Part shown: positions 7,311 to 16,482 of the stretch, in pieces | How the letters are laid out: each line of letters opens with the position of its first letter | How positions within the stretch are numbered: the first letter of the stretch is position 1 | From: JANQKX01 sp039028695 | GTDB lineage: Bacteria; Pseudomonadota; Alphaproteobacteria; Kiloniellales; Kiloniellaceae | Reading direction: 5' to 3' | Assembly: GCA_039028695.1 (NCBI GenBank) | Contig: JBCCHN010000005.1 | Coordinates: 1-64,000 of the forward strand | Length of the DNA stretch: 64,000 bases | Notes under the pieces: generated by a model | Database searches by the model: none | Seen by the model: only the letters and a program-made list of their open reading frames with translations | Told to the model about the DNA's origin: nothing | Made by a program: the position numbers and the translations under genes

Positions 7311-8429
7311 ATGCAAGACTTGCAAATTAACGATCAGAGCCTACCCGCCGACGAGCGGGATTGGCTGCGCGAGGCCATCGCGCTCATCGCCGCTGACACC
7401 AACCGTTCAGCGGACACCCACCTGATCCGCGTGCCCCTGCCCTGTTTGGGTGACGTGACCCTTTATCTCAAAGACGAATCAACCCATCCTTCGGGCAGCC
7501 TCAAGCACCGTCTGGCCCGGTCCCTTTTTCTCTATGGTCTCTGTAACGGGCGCATCCGACGGGGCCGGCCCATCATCGAGGCCTCCTCAGGCAGCACTGC
7601 CATTTCCGAAGCCTATTTTGCCCAGCTGTTGGGCCTGCCCTTCATCGCCGTCGTGCCCAAGACCACCGCGCCGGAAAAAATCGCCGAGATCGAATTTCAC
7701 GACGGTGAATGTCACAAAGTCCCGCCTAAGGACATCTATGCCCAGGCCGAGGCTTTGGCCGCCGAACGGGGCGGTCACTACATGGATCAGTTCACCAATG
7801 CGGAGCGGGCCACCGATTGGCGCGGCAACAACAACATTGCCGAAAGCCTCTTTGCCCAGATGAGCCGGGAGCCCCATCCCGTCCCCCGCTGGATCGTGGT
7901 TTCCGCCGGCACCGGCGGCACCTCGGCCACCTTGGGGCGTTACATCCGCTATCAAGCCGGGCACTACCTGGATACCAAGCTCTGCGTCGTGGACCCGGAA
8001 CATTCGGTCTTTTACGACTTTTTCCACAGCCGGGACCGCAGCCTGACCAGCCCGCGCGGCTCGCGCATCGAAGGCATCGGTCGTCCGAGGGTTGAGCCCT
8101 CTTTCCTGCCCGAGGTTATCGACCGCATGATGAATGTTCCCGACGCCGCTTCCATCGCCACCATGCGCTGGCTTGAGGGCGTCCTCGGCCGCAAGTGCGG
8201 CGGCTCCACCGGCACCAATGTCTACGGCGCGCTCACCATCGCCAGCAAACTGGCCGACGCAGGCGAAGCCGGCAGCATCGTCTCCATGATCTGCGATCCC
8301 GGCGAACGCTACCTGCACAGCTACTACAACAATGACTGGGTCGCCGATCAGGGCCTGGAACTGGGGCCCTATTTGGAGCAGCTAAGAGAATTTCAAAAGA
8401 CCGGTCATTTGGACCCGCTTAGGGGATAA
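7311..8429 (+). CDS. PLP-dependent cysteine-synthase-family enzyme (Cds1-like)
   Basis: Fold-type II PLP enzyme of 372 residues. The PLP lysine is K65 in 'HPSGSLKHRLARSL'; the substrate loop 'SSGSTAISEAYFAQ' and the phosphate-binding glycine loop 'SAGTGGTSATLGRYIRY' follow in order. The version lacking the usual cysteine-synthase 'NPxxSxKDR' and with a 'GGSTGTN' loop near the C-terminus resembles the group annotated as PLP-dependent cysteine synthase family, which includes the mycobacterial cysteine desulfhydrase Cds1. Whether this one makes or breaks cysteine cannot be told from sequence. Its pairing with a GFA gene suggests thiol metabolism (inference). Confidence 0.8.
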   Translation: MQDLQINDQSLPADERDWLREAIALIAADTNRSADTHLIRVPLPCLGDVTLYLKDESTHPSGSLKHRLARSLFLYGLCNGRIRRGRPIIEASSGSTAISEAYFAQLLGLPFIAVVPKTTAPEKIAEIEFHDGECHKVPPKDIYAQAEALAAERGGHYMDQFTNAERATDWRGNNNIAESLFAQMSREPHPVPRWIVVSAGTGGTSATLGRYIRYQAGHYLDTKLCVVDPEHSVFYDFFHSRDRSLTSPRGSRIEGIGRPRVEPSFLPEVIDRMMNVPDAASIATMRWLEGVLGRKCGGSTGTNVYGALTIASKLADAGEAGSIVSMICDPGERYLHSYYNNDWVADQGLELGPYLEQLREFQKTGHLDPLRG

Positions 8430-8433
8430 CACC

Positions 8434-8448
8434 GACGGCGGTGCCGTC
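8434..8448. other. Small hairpin between convergent genes
   Basis: GACGGC (8434-8439), loop GGT, GCCGTC (8443-8448), just after the PLP-enzyme stop and overlapping the last bases of guaA. It could slow transcripts arriving from either side; there is no T-run, so it is not called a terminator. Confidence 0.3.
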
Positions 8449-9994
8449 ACTCCCACTCAATAGTGCCCGGGGGTTTTGAAGTGACGTCGTAGACCACCCG
8501 GTTGACGCCGCGCACCTCGTTGATAATGCGGGTGGCGACTTGCGATAAGAAGGCATGCTCAAAGGGGTAGCTGTCGGCGGTCATGCCGTCGCTGGAGGTG
8601 ACGGCCCTGAGGGCACAGACATTGTCATAGGATCGGGCATCGCCCATAACGCCCACGGTCTTGACCGGCAGCAGGACGGCGAAGGCCTGCCAGATCTCGT
8701 CGTAGAGCCCGGCCTTGCGAATTTCATCCAGATAGATGGCATCGGCCTTGCGCAGGGTGTTGGCGGCTTCCCGGCTGACATGCCCTGGGATGCGGATCGC
8801 CAGGCCCGGCCCTGGAAAGGGGTGCCGGCCGATCAGGCTCTCGGGCAGTCCCAACTCATAGCCTAAGGCCCGCACCTCGTCCTTAAAAAGCTCCCGCAGG
8901 GGTTCCACCAGCTTCATCTTCATGCGCTCGGGCAGGCCGCCCACGTTATGGTGAGACTTAATGGTCACCGAGGGCCCACCGGTGAAGGATACGGATTCGA
9001 TCACATCAGGGTAAAGTGTCCCTTGTGCTAGAAAATCCGCGCCGCCCAGCTTGTTGGCTTCTTCTTCGAAAACATCAATGAAGGTCCCGCCGATGATTTT
9101 TCTTTTTTGCTCGGGGTCGCTCACCCCCTCCAGCTTGCCGAGGAACAGGTCGCTGGCGTCCCGATGCACCAGAGGAATATTATAGTGTTCCCGAAATAGG
9201 CTCACCACCTGATCCGCCTCGCCTTGGCGCAGGAGGCCATGGTCCACAAAAATGCAATGCAATTGCTCGCCGATAGCCTCGTGGATCAACACTGCCGCCA
9301 CGGAGGAGTCCACCCCGCCGCTCAAGCCGCAGATAACCCTGGCCGAACCCACCTGTTGGCGTATGGCCTGGATCGCCTGATCCCGGAAGGCGGCCATGGT
9401 CCAAGTACCTTGGCAATCGGCCACGTGGCGCACGAAATTGTTCAGCAGCTTGGCCCCATCGGGGGTGTGCACCACCTCGGGATGGAACTGCACCGCATAG
9501 ATTCGTCGTTCCTCGTTGGCCACCATGGCATAAGGGGCGCCCTCGCTGGTGCCCACCACCCGGAACCCCTCGGGGAGGCGCACCACCCGGTCCCCATGGC
9601 TCATCCAAACCTGATGAGTTTCGCCGGGCATCCAGAGTCCGTCATAGAGAGCCGACGGTTCCTTGACCTCCACAAAGGCACGGCCGAATTCCTGATGATC
9701 CGAGGGGGCTACCTCACCGCCCAACTGAGCGCAAATGGTTTGCTGGCCGTAGCAGATGCCCAACAAAGGCAGATCCATATCAAACACCAGTTCCGGCGCC
9801 CGTGGCGTATCGCTGCCCGTGACCGAGGCCGGTCCACCCGAGAGGATGATGCCGTTGGGCTCAAAATCCCGGATCCGCGCTGGATCGCAATTGAAAGGAA
9901 GTATTTCGCAGTAGACGCCAGCCTCCCGCACCCGCCGCGCAATGAGCTGAGTAACCTGGGAGCCAAAATCGAGGATGAGAATGCGGTCTTTCAT
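8447..9994 (-). CDS. guaA: GMP synthase (glutamine-hydrolysing)
   Basis: Converts XMP, ATP and glutamine to GMP, the last step of guanine nucleotide synthesis, in the cytoplasm; 515 residues, normal length. N-terminal class I glutamine amidotransferase with the nucleophile Cys in 'LLGICYGQQTI' and the His-x-Glu of 'VQFHPEVVHT'; central PP-loop ATP pyrophosphatase 'CGLSGGVDSSVAA'; C-terminal dimerisation domain ending in 'VTSKPPGTIEWE', the family's hallmark tail. ATG at 9994. It follows rsmB (and guaB further upstream) on the same strand, forming guaB-rsmB-guaA. Confidence 0.98.
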   Translation of the reverse strand: MKDRILILDFGSQVTQLIARRVREAGVYCEILPFNCDPARIRDFEPNGIILSGGPASVTGSDTPRAPELVFDMDLPLLGICYGQQTICAQLGGEVAPSDHQEFGRAFVEVKEPSALYDGLWMPGETHQVWMSHGDRVVRLPEGFRVVGTSEGAPYAMVANEERRIYAVQFHPEVVHTPDGAKLLNNFVRHVADCQGTWTMAAFRDQAIQAIRQQVGSARVICGLSGGVDSSVAAVLIHEAIGEQLHCIFVDHGLLRQGEADQVVSLFREHYNIPLVHRDASDLFLGKLEGVSDPEQKRKIIGGTFIDVFEEEANKLGGADFLAQGTLYPDVIESVSFTGGPSVTIKSHHNVGGLPERMKMKLVEPLRELFKDEVRALGYELGLPESLIGRHPFPGPGLAIRIPGHVSREAANTLRKADAIYLDEIRKAGLYDEIWQAFAVLLPVKTVGVMGDARSYDNVCALRAVTSSDGMTADSYPFEHAFLSQVATRIINEVRGVNRVVYDVTSKPPGTIEWE

Positions 9995-10026
9995 GGCCGG
10001 AACCTAAGGATGGAACGGAGTCCTGT

Positions 10027-11379
10027 CTAGAGCGGAGTTGATGGCAAAGTCTTCGGCTTTTTGCGCTCCAAAGCTGCGACAAAAAAGCCGTCGGTACCCT
10101 GCCCTGCGGGCGTTAGATTTAGGGTGTTCCCCTCCCCTGGCGGCACACCGCCTAAGACCTGCGCCCAGACCTGGGAGATGGGCAATAGGGTGAAATCTTC
10201 ATGAGCTTCCAGAAAGCCCTCTACCTGGTGAACATTTTCCTCAGGCAACAAGGAGCAAGTGGCATAGATCAAGCGGCCGCCCGGAGTGGTCAGGCTCGCC
10301 GCTTGGTTTAAGAGAGACTGCTGCAACGCCACATCACGGCTCACATCCTCTGCGGTCAGGCGCCAGCGGGCATCGGGGCTGCGGCGCCACCGTCCCGTAC
10401 CCGAACAGGGCGCATCCACCAATACTCGGTCAAAGGAGGCAGCCTGGCTTGCTAAGGCTTCAGGGTCGCTGGACAGCTCCACACCCGTGATGCCGGCCCG
10501 CTTCAGGCGAGGCCGAGTGCCGGCCAGCCGCTTTGCATCAATGTCAAATGCCACAAGCCGCCCTCTCTCCTTCGCTAGATCCGGCCCTAAAGCGGCCGCC
10601 AGAGGCAGTGTTTTTCCGCCCCCACCGGCGCACAGATCCAAGACGGCCTGGTTCGGCTTTACATCGCACAGCAGCGCTGCCAGTTGGGCGGCCTCGTCCT
10701 GGAGCTCGAACCAGCCCTTACGAAAAGCCTCCGTGCCAAGCAAGCCGCGGCGCCCGGACACCACCAGGCCATGGGGCGCCAGTCCGCAGGGTTGGGTCTC
10801 AATCCCCTCTTCCGCTAAGGCGGCCTGAAGCGCCGCCCGATCGCAGAGCAAAGTGTTGGACCGAATGTGGACTGGAGCCGGCTCACGCAGGGCCAAGAGC
10901 TCGGTTTCGACTTGCTCCCCAAAAGCGGACTGAAATCGAGCCCAGAGCCAATCCGGCACTTCGCAGCGGGTAGCCTCGGGCATATCAGGATGATCCAAAC
11001 CGTCCCCCGGCAATAAGCACAGGAGGTCCCTTTCTCTCTGCTCCAAAGCATAGGGGCCATAGGCGCCCGCCCCGCACAAAGCCTCGATCTGATCCAGGCG
11101 CGCGGCCCCGCTTTGCCTTAGATAAAACAAAGGGGACAAGCGAGCGCGTGCCGATTCCAAAAGCACCTCGGCAGGGCCCGCCTTTTGTAGCCACCAGGTA
11201 AGGCGCGCTTGGGCGCGGATCACGGCAAAGATCTGTTCTTGAATGGCCCGGCGGTCTTTCGCACCCATATAACGCCGGGCGCGGCAATAGCGTTCGATCA
11301 CCTGCTCGGCGGGCTGAGCCGCCTGGGCAATCTCTTGCAATAATTCCATACTCGCCTGCAGGCGGGCGCCCTCTTGCAC
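10027..11379 (-). CDS. RsmB/NOP family rRNA (cytosine-C5) methyltransferase
   Basis: SAM-dependent RNA m5C methyltransferase of 450 residues. N-terminal helical NusB-like part, then the Rossmann methyltransferase: motif I 'VLDLCAGGGGKTLPLAAAL', 'VAFDIDAKRL', motif IV 'VLVDAPCSGTGRWRRSPDARW' with one catalytic Cys (PC), and motif VI 'LIYATCSLLPEENVHQVEGFL' with the second (TC). This Cys pair defines the family. The likely target is 16S rRNA C967 (RsmB), but other NOP-family targets are possible. The start is GTG 11379 or ATG 11349, the latter preceded by AGGCGAG. It begins 6 bases after guaB, giving a compact operon between the two purine genes. Confidence 0.9.
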   Translation of the reverse strand: MQEGARLQASMELLQEIAQAAQPAEQVIERYCRARRYMGAKDRRAIQEQIFAVIRAQARLTWWLQKAGPAEVLLESARARLSPLFYLRQSGAARLDQIEALCGAGAYGPYALEQRERDLLCLLPGDGLDHPDMPEATRCEVPDWLWARFQSAFGEQVETELLALREPAPVHIRSNTLLCDRAALQAALAEEGIETQPCGLAPHGLVVSGRRGLLGTEAFRKGWFELQDEAAQLAALLCDVKPNQAVLDLCAGGGGKTLPLAAALGPDLAKERGRLVAFDIDAKRLAGTRPRLKRAGITGVELSSDPEALASQAASFDRVLVDAPCSGTGRWRRSPDARWRLTAEDVSRDVALQQSLLNQAASLTTPGGRLIYATCSLLPEENVHQVEGFLEAHEDFTLLPISQVWAQVLGGVPPGEGNTLNLTPAGQGTDGFFVAALERKKPKTLPSTPL

Positions 11380-11385
11380 GGCGTT

Positions 11386-12849
11386 TTAGACTTCGTTGCG
11401 ATAGTTTGGCGGCTCACGGGTCACGGTCACATCGTGCACATGGCTTTCGCGCAAGCCCGCATTGGTGATTCGGCGGAAGCGGGCATTTTGCTGCAGGGCG
11501 GGAATATCCCCATTACCCGTGTAGCCCATGGCCGCCTTTAAGCCGCCAACCAATTGATGAATGACTGCACCAACCGGACCCTTATAGGGCACCCGGCCCT
11601 CTACGCCCTCGGGCACCAGTTTCAAATTGTCCGACACATCCTCTTGGAAATAGCGATCGGCCGAACCCCGGGCCATGGCCGCCATGGAGCCCATGCCCCG
11701 ATAGGATTTATAGGAGCGCCCTTGATATAAAAATACCTCGCCAGGACTTTCATCGGTCCCGGCCAGCAAAGAACCAATCATCGCACAACTGGCCCCGGCG
11801 GCGATGGCTTTGGCCAGGTCGCCGGAAAACTTAATACCCCCGTCCGCAATGATGGGAATACCGGCGGCCTGTCCCACCTCGGCGGTTTCCATGATGGCGG
11901 TAAGCTGAGGCACGCCCACACCCGCCACCATGCGAGTTGTGCAAATTGAACCTGGCCCAATGCCCACTTTGATCGCATCGGCCCCTGCGTCGATGAGGGC
12001 GCGCGCGCCATCGGCCGTCGCCACGTTACCGGCAATCACTTGTACTGAGTTGGAGAGCCGCTTGATCGAATCAACAGCACCTGTAACGCCTTGGGAATGG
12101 CCATGGGCCGTATCCACGACGATCACATCCACCTCGGCATCGAGCAAAGATTCGGCGCGGGCAATTCCGTCCGGCCCCACGCCTGTGGCGGCGGCAGCCC
12201 GTAAGCGTCCCTGAGGATCCTTACAGGCGTTAGGAAAGGCGCTTGCCTTTTCCATGTCCTTTACGGTGATCAAGCCGATACAGCGATAATCCTCGTCGAC
12301 CACCAGCAGCTTTTCGATGCGATGTTGATGCAGCAGGCGTTTGGCCTCGTCCCGTTCGACCCCTTCCCGGACCGTGACCAGATTATCGCGAGTCATGAGC
12401 TCCGAAACTGGTTGTTCGGGATCCTCCGCAAAACGTACATCCCGATTTGTCAGAACCCCGACCAAGCGCTTGGTCTGACGTTCCACCACGGGAATCCCGG
12501 ATATGCGGCATCGATCCATCAAGGCGAGAGCATTGTGCAGTGGCTCGTCCGGATAAATGGTCACTGGATTGACCACCATCCCGCTTTCGAATTTCTTGAC
12601 CCGACGGACCTCGTCAGCCTGTTCGGTGATGGATAGGTTCTTATGCACCACGCCGATGCCTCCGGTCTGCGCCATCACAATTGCCAGACGCCCCTCGGTC
12701 ACCGTGTCCATGGCCGCCGAGATGAGCGGGATTCCAAGCTCGATGGTGCGGGTCAGCCTGGTGCGGGTGTTGGCCTGGGCCGGGAGAACGGCGGACTCTG
12801 CCGGCTCCAACAGAACATCGTCAAAGGTCAATGCGAAGGGGATCGTCAT
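11386..12849 (-). CDS. guaB: IMP dehydrogenase
   Basis: NAD-dependent oxidation of IMP to XMP, the committed step to GMP; 487 residues from the ATG at 12849, which has a strong GGAGGA upstream. The family N-terminus 'ALTFDDVLLEPAESAVLP' follows at once, so the in-frame codons further upstream are not used. A CBS domain pair occupies about residues 95-205; the catalytic loop 'GIGPGSICTTRMVAGVGVPQ' contains the active Cys; 'GADAIKVG' and 'IPIIADGGIKFSGD' form the phosphate site; 'YRGMGSMAAM' is the flap. First gene of guaB-rsmB-guaA. Confidence 0.98.
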   Translation of the reverse strand: MTIPFALTFDDVLLEPAESAVLPAQANTRTRLTRTIELGIPLISAAMDTVTEGRLAIVMAQTGGIGVVHKNLSITEQADEVRRVKKFESGMVVNPVTIYPDEPLHNALALMDRCRISGIPVVERQTKRLVGVLTNRDVRFAEDPEQPVSELMTRDNLVTVREGVERDEAKRLLHQHRIEKLLVVDEDYRCIGLITVKDMEKASAFPNACKDPQGRLRAAAATGVGPDGIARAESLLDAEVDVIVVDTAHGHSQGVTGAVDSIKRLSNSVQVIAGNVATADGARALIDAGADAIKVGIGPGSICTTRMVAGVGVPQLTAIMETAEVGQAAGIPIIADGGIKFSGDLAKAIAAGASCAMIGSLLAGTDESPGEVFLYQGRSYKSYRGMGSMAAMARGSADRYFQEDVSDNLKLVPEGVEGRVPYKGPVGAVIHQLVGGLKAAMGYTGNGDIPALQQNARFRRITNAGLRESHVHDVTVTREPPNYRNEV

Positions 12850-12997
12850 GCCATTCCTCCAAAAGAGCAGCCGATCCATCAACCGGCCGCCGAGCCTTAC
12901 AGCTCAATGTTCCGGACTCGCGACACCCGACAGTTTCAAACCGAAGGGGTCATGAAGACCAGGGTCATTCACCTAGCAGTCCATTGCATCGGGGTAT

Positions 12998-13031
12998 AAA
13001 AAAAGACCCTGCCCGCGATTGGCGGAAGGGG
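12998..13031 (-). terminator. Rho-independent terminator of the ppx/gppA-rlmE unit
   Basis: On the minus strand a GC-rich hairpin (outer CCCC/GGGG-like arms, inner CCGC/GCGG around a CAATC loop; window 13007-13031) is followed by TCTTTTTTT (12998-13006). It stands about 115 bases after the rlmE stop and before the guaB promoter region, as expected for separation of the two units. Confidence 0.65.
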
Positions 13032-13145
13032 ATGCAAAAAAGGTCACGCTCGGAGGTGATTGGCGCTGCATCATACACAATGGCGCCGTGTTGCAAAGGG
13101 GATTCGCTCGGTCGGCAAAACAAAAAATATACGGACCTCTGGCCC

Positions 13146-13955
13146 CTATGAAGTCTCGTTTTCCATCGCGCCGCGGAAACCCTCTGCGACCAGATACATT
13201 TCCGAGGAATCGCTGCGGCTCGCCTCGGGCTTTACATGACGGACCTTACGGAAGCTCTGCCGAAGGTTGTTCAGGAGTTCCCGCTCCGTGCCCCCTTGCA
13301 GGACCTTGGCAACGAACCAGCCTTCAGGTGCCAAAATAGAACAAGCGAAATCAAAAGCTGCCTCGGCCAAGGCCATGACCCGAAGATGATCGGTTTTGGG
13401 ATGGCCGGTCGAGGCCGCTGCCATATCGGACAAAACCACATCCGCCGGCCCGCTCAAGGCGGCTTGCAAGCGGGCCGGCGCATCGTCATCCAAGAAGTCA
13501 CCGACCAACAGAATAGCCCCTTCGACAGGTTCCACCTCGCTGAGGTCAATCCCCACAAGCCTCCCCTTGGCCCCACAGCGTTCCGCAGCCACCTGGAGCC
13601 ATCCGCCGGGGGCACAGCCCAGATCCACGACCCTGGCCCCAGCCGACAAAAATCCGAAACGATCGTCGAGCTGCGCCAGCTTGAAAGCGGCACGCGACCG
13701 ATATCCCAAGCGTCGCGCCTCGCTGACATATGGATCGTTGAGTTGGCGCTCCAACCAGCGGGTAGAAGATAGAGATCGTCTTTTCGCGGTTTTGACCCGC
13801 ACCTTCAGGCCCTCACCACGGGGCACCGACCCGGTTCCCCGTTTGCTTCCGGCCCCCCTTTGGCTTAAGGAGCCTTTTCGGGCGCTCCGACGATTCTCTC
13901 CCGCGCGACCGTTGCCCCGACCACCGGTTCCCCGGCGGCGGCCCCCTTGGCTCAC
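13146..13955 (-). CDS. rlmE: 23S rRNA (uridine-2'-O)-methyltransferase RlmE
   Basis: FtsJ/RrmJ-type enzyme that methylates U2552 of 23S rRNA late in large-subunit assembly. The SAM motif 'VVDLGCAPGGWLQVAAERCG' and the catalytic K-D-K-E set are visible: K in 'SRAAFKLAQLD', D in 'VLSDMAA', K in 'FVAKVLQGG' and E in 'EASRSDSSEMYLVA'. Canonical RlmE starts near 'KTAKRRSLSSTRWLERQ'; here about 55 residues precede it, rich in Gly, Arg and Ser. The GTG at 13955 overlaps the ppx/gppA stop (GTGA); the extension may be real or a later start may be used. Followed by a good terminator. Confidence 0.93.
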   Translation of the reverse strand: MSQGGRRRGTGGRGNGRAGENRRSARKGSLSQRGAGSKRGTGSVPRGEGLKVRVKTAKRRSLSSTRWLERQLNDPYVSEARRLGYRSRAAFKLAQLDDRFGFLSAGARVVDLGCAPGGWLQVAAERCGAKGRLVGIDLSEVEPVEGAILLVGDFLDDDAPARLQAALSGPADVVLSDMAAASTGHPKTDHLRVMALAEAAFDFACSILAPEGWFVAKVLQGGTERELLNNLRQSFRKVRHVKPEASRSDSSEMYLVAEGFRGAMENETS

Positions 13956-15145
13956 TGTCCAGGCTCCGCTAAGGATGCTTCGGTCGGGGCTGGCCCAGCA
14001 GGTCGGGACTCTGCAGGCTCGCGACCCTCCGCGCGGTGCTCCCGCATCAAGGTCATAAGAATACCTTCACGCAGACCCCGGTCCGCCACATGCAGACCCG
14101 GTGCCGGCCATAGCCGGTAGAGGCCCTCTAAAATGGCGCAGCCGGCAATGACCAAATCCGCCCGGTCCCGGCCAATGCAGCCGTGCCGCTCCCGGGCGCG
14201 GTAGTCCATCGCCACGATCGAACGGCAAATGGCCGCGACCGTTGCCCGATCCAGATAACTGCCATCAACCTGGTTACGGTCGTAGCGGCGCAATCTTTTA
14301 TGGACGCCGGCCAGGGTGGTCACGGTTCCCGACGTCCCGATAATCTGAATTTCACCGGCACGGGCCCGCTGCTCTAGATGGTGGGCCTGCTCGAAGGGTC
14401 GGGCGGCGGCCTCAACCTCGGCGACCATGGCTTCGTAGGCCTCGCGCGACACCTCACGGCCGCCGTAACGTTCCGCCAAGCTGACCACGCCGAATGGCAA
14501 AGAACACCATTCCCGCACCTGGTGCCGCCGGCCGCTTGGGTCAACATCGCCCTCTCCCCGAAGGGTCAACCAGGAAATCTCCGTACTGCCGCCACCGATG
14601 TCGATGATCAAGGCGTCGCTTTTGCTGTGATCCAATAAAGAGGCGCAACTGTCCGCCGCCAGGCAAACCTCCTCCCAATTGGAGATGACTTCCAACTCGA
14701 TCCCGGTCTCCGCTTTCGCCCGGGCCAAGAGGTCAGCCTGGTTCTCCGCGCGCCGACAAGCCTCGGTCGCCACGGCCCGAACCGACTTGACCCCATGGTA
14801 CCGCAGCTTTTCAGAACAGGCGCGCAGGGCCTTCATGGTACGGGCCACCGCCGCGTCTGATAGGGCGCCATTGCTGGTTAGGCCTTCGCCGAGACGGACG
14901 ATCCGTGAATAGGCATCGACGACCCGGAATCCGCCCCGACTGGGACGGGCGATCAGAAGCCGACAGTTGTTGGTCCCCAAATCCAAGGCGCCGAAAGCCG
15001 GGCCGGCCCTGCCCCGTCCAGTCTTGCGCGGCGTAGGGTGCCCAGCTTGCCCCGAGGCGGGCGTGTCGCGTTTCGCCTCTCTATTCGGCGTTGCCTTGGA
15101 CAGGCCCGACTTGCTTACCGTCCTTTGAATCAAAGGGTTATCCAA
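13952..15145 (-). CDS. Exopolyphosphatase / pppGpp phosphohydrolase family (Ppx/GppA)
   Basis: Actin-fold phosphatase of 397 residues acting on polyphosphate or pppGpp. Phosphate-1 loop 'FGALDLGTNNCRLLIARP', 'VRAVATEACRRAENQADLLARA', the second phosphate loop 'ALIIDIGGGSTEISWL' and 'IIGTSGTVTTLAGVH' are all in place. Without the C-terminal HD-like extension of long Ppx enzymes, it matches the short alphaproteobacterial type. The start is TTG 15145 with GAGG at good spacing; about 50 basic, low-complexity residues precede the domain. It overlaps rlmE by four bases, an arrangement often seen in this class, so the two are co-translated. Confidence 0.93.
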   Translation of the reverse strand: MDNPLIQRTVSKSGLSKATPNREAKRDTPASGQAGHPTPRKTGRGRAGPAFGALDLGTNNCRLLIARPSRGGFRVVDAYSRIVRLGEGLTSNGALSDAAVARTMKALRACSEKLRYHGVKSVRAVATEACRRAENQADLLARAKAETGIELEVISNWEEVCLAADSCASLLDHSKSDALIIDIGGGSTEISWLTLRGEGDVDPSGRRHQVREWCSLPFGVVSLAERYGGREVSREAYEAMVAEVEAAARPFEQAHHLEQRARAGEIQIIGTSGTVTTLAGVHKRLRRYDRNQVDGSYLDRATVAAICRSIVAMDYRARERHGCIGRDRADLVIAGCAILEGLYRLWPAPGLHVADRGLREGILMTLMREHRAEGREPAESRPAGPAPTEASLAEPGQ

Positions 15146-15446
15146 TTTTCCGCCTCTGTTCGTCCGCCGTTGTTTGACCGGCGTTGGATCAAGCCCCGTT
15201 TCAGGGTCATGTATGACAGCCTACACCAGTTTGGCTGAGGCTTCCCGTCTTTTGTCACAAATTTTTCATATAGGCACACTGGCAGCCCCCGCACTCTCCG
15301 AGAGGAGAGGCCGTACCGTCGTGCGAAAGCGGTTGAACAAGACCGCCCCCTGAGACTAAAAAGGACACCTGCGATCGGATTGGATCAACGGACCGTTAGT
15401 CGCCCGCAACGTCAGGCGCCTATCAAAAAGCCCAGCTCGATCATTT
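15146..15446. other. Intergenic region before tRNA-Gln
   Basis: About 300 bases with no supported gene. It must hold the divergent promoter of ppx/gppA and that of the tRNA. The only local structure I see is a hairpin CTCTCC-GAGA-GGAGAG at 15294-15309. No known small-RNA consensus was recognised. Confidence 0.4.
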
Positions 15447-15520
15447 TGGGGAATAGTTTAGCGGTAGAACTCTCGGCTCTGACCCGAGCAGCCCTGGTTC
15501 GAATCCAGGTTCCCCAGCCA
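15447..15520 (+). tRNA. tRNA-Gln (anticodon CTG)
   Basis: 74-base cloverleaf. The acceptor stem TGGGGAA pairs with TTCCCCA, discriminator G and an encoded CCA end the gene; D-arm 'AGTTTAGCGGTAGAACT'; anticodon stem CTCGG/CCGAG with loop CTCTGAC (anticodon CTG); T-arm CCTGG-TTCGAAT-CCAGG. All four stems pair. CTG reads CAG glutamine codons. It is the only tRNA found and borders a gene-poor region. Confidence 0.96.
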
Positions 15521-15534
15521 ATTATTTCAATGAC

Positions 15535-15657
15535 TTAGCGTTTAGCATTGGTTGGCCTGCGAGATTTGGGCCCTAGATAGGCTTTGGCTCTTGCCTCGGC
15601 GGCCTTGGCCTGGGCCGCGAAGATGTCTGCGTTTTGATATCTGAGCCTGTCAATCAT
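15535..15657 (-). CDS. Possible 40-residue basic small protein
   Basis: ORF below the usual length cut-off: ATG at 15657 with AGGGGC upstream, reading MIDRLRYQNADIFAAQAKAA and then an Ala/Lys/Arg-rich helix, ending 'RRPTNAKR'. It is an amphipathic, strongly basic peptide with no known family. It lies antisense to and 15 bases from the 3' end of tRNA-Gln. It may be a real small protein or the tail of a decayed gene. Confidence 0.3.
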   Translation of the reverse strand: MIDRLRYQNADIFAAQAKAAEARAKAYLGPKSRRPTNAKR

Positions 15658-15803
15658 AGTCCCGCCCCTTGCGCCAGTTGGGCTAGGTAACATGTCCAAT
15701 CTTTAACCCAATGATTGGGCAACCGACATCATGGCATTCGACGTTTTAGTCAAGGGAAGAAATTCCTTTTTCGTTCAACTCTCAGCACAAAGGGACTAGA
15801 GCC

Positions 15804-16037
15804 ATGACCTACAAATCTTCGAATGATCAACGCAATGCCGTCGACTTGATCGTCCAAGCGCGTGATGCCCGTAACGCGGCATTGATGCGAGTCATTCGTC
15901 ATATATTCCGTACGCCCGAGGCGGTCGTTGCCAAGTGCCATTTGGAGCCTCAAGTTGAGCCTATATCTAATTCGGCCAAACCCAGCAATCGTCGCGCAGT
16001 AAACCCACTAACACTCCGTGGGCTCCACATCAGCTAA
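15804..16037 (+). CDS. Small hypothetical protein, 77 residues
   Basis: Opens MTYKSSNDQRNAVDLIVQAR and continues with a predicted amphipathic helix, 'DARNAALMRVIRHIFRTPE', then a Ser/Asn/Pro-rich tail. The first half resembles short alphaproteobacterial proteins with an 'A(x)ARxxRAxALRxLFR' helix, a family without known role; the similarity is by eye only. The upstream region has a weak AGAG. No operon partner. Confidence 0.45.
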   Translation: MTYKSSNDQRNAVDLIVQARDARNAALMRVIRHIFRTPEAVVAKCHLEPQVEPISNSAKPSNRRAVNPLTLRGLHIS

Positions 16038-16482
16038 GCCACCGTGCTTTGCGCCTAAAGTCGGCGGTCAAAGGAGAACTTTGATCGCCGGCAAGGCAGA
16101 GTGAAAGGTTCCAAGCAGATCGCCGCTTTCACCAATCCAAGAAAGCCATTAACGAAAAGGTGACACTAATTAGCAGCGCAGACTAGCAAAGGCTGAAACC
16201 TCATGATCCGTTTTCTTTTCATCGAATATGTACCCTGCCGGTTGTCGCACTATTCTTGGACACTAATCTGGCCTAGCCGCCACCTGATGCAGTTGACTAC
16301 TCCGCAGCCACGAGGTTCCCGCCCAGCGGGACACAAACCCATACCAAAGCGATTCTAGGGATCATTCCCCTGACATATCGCATCAATTTTTGATATGTAT
16401 TTTTATCCCTCCAGTCCGATGTATATCAGTGCCCAAGCCGCATCACAGCAATGCCGGAACTCGGGCTCAAAGTTGGCCTTGA
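16038..16482. other. Gene-poor stretch
   Basis: No coding region is supported on either strand. It contains a seven-base inverted repeat ACATATC/GATATGT (16373-16379 and 16392-16398, 12-base loop) followed by ATTTTTAT, which may be a weak terminator or an operator. Open frames here lack coding character. Confidence 0.4.

Noticed and set aside
15447..16320. Integration (att) repeat of the tRNA-Gln 3' end
   Set aside because: The nearest resemblance (AGGTTCCC near 16310) is only eight bases long; no credible direct repeat was found.
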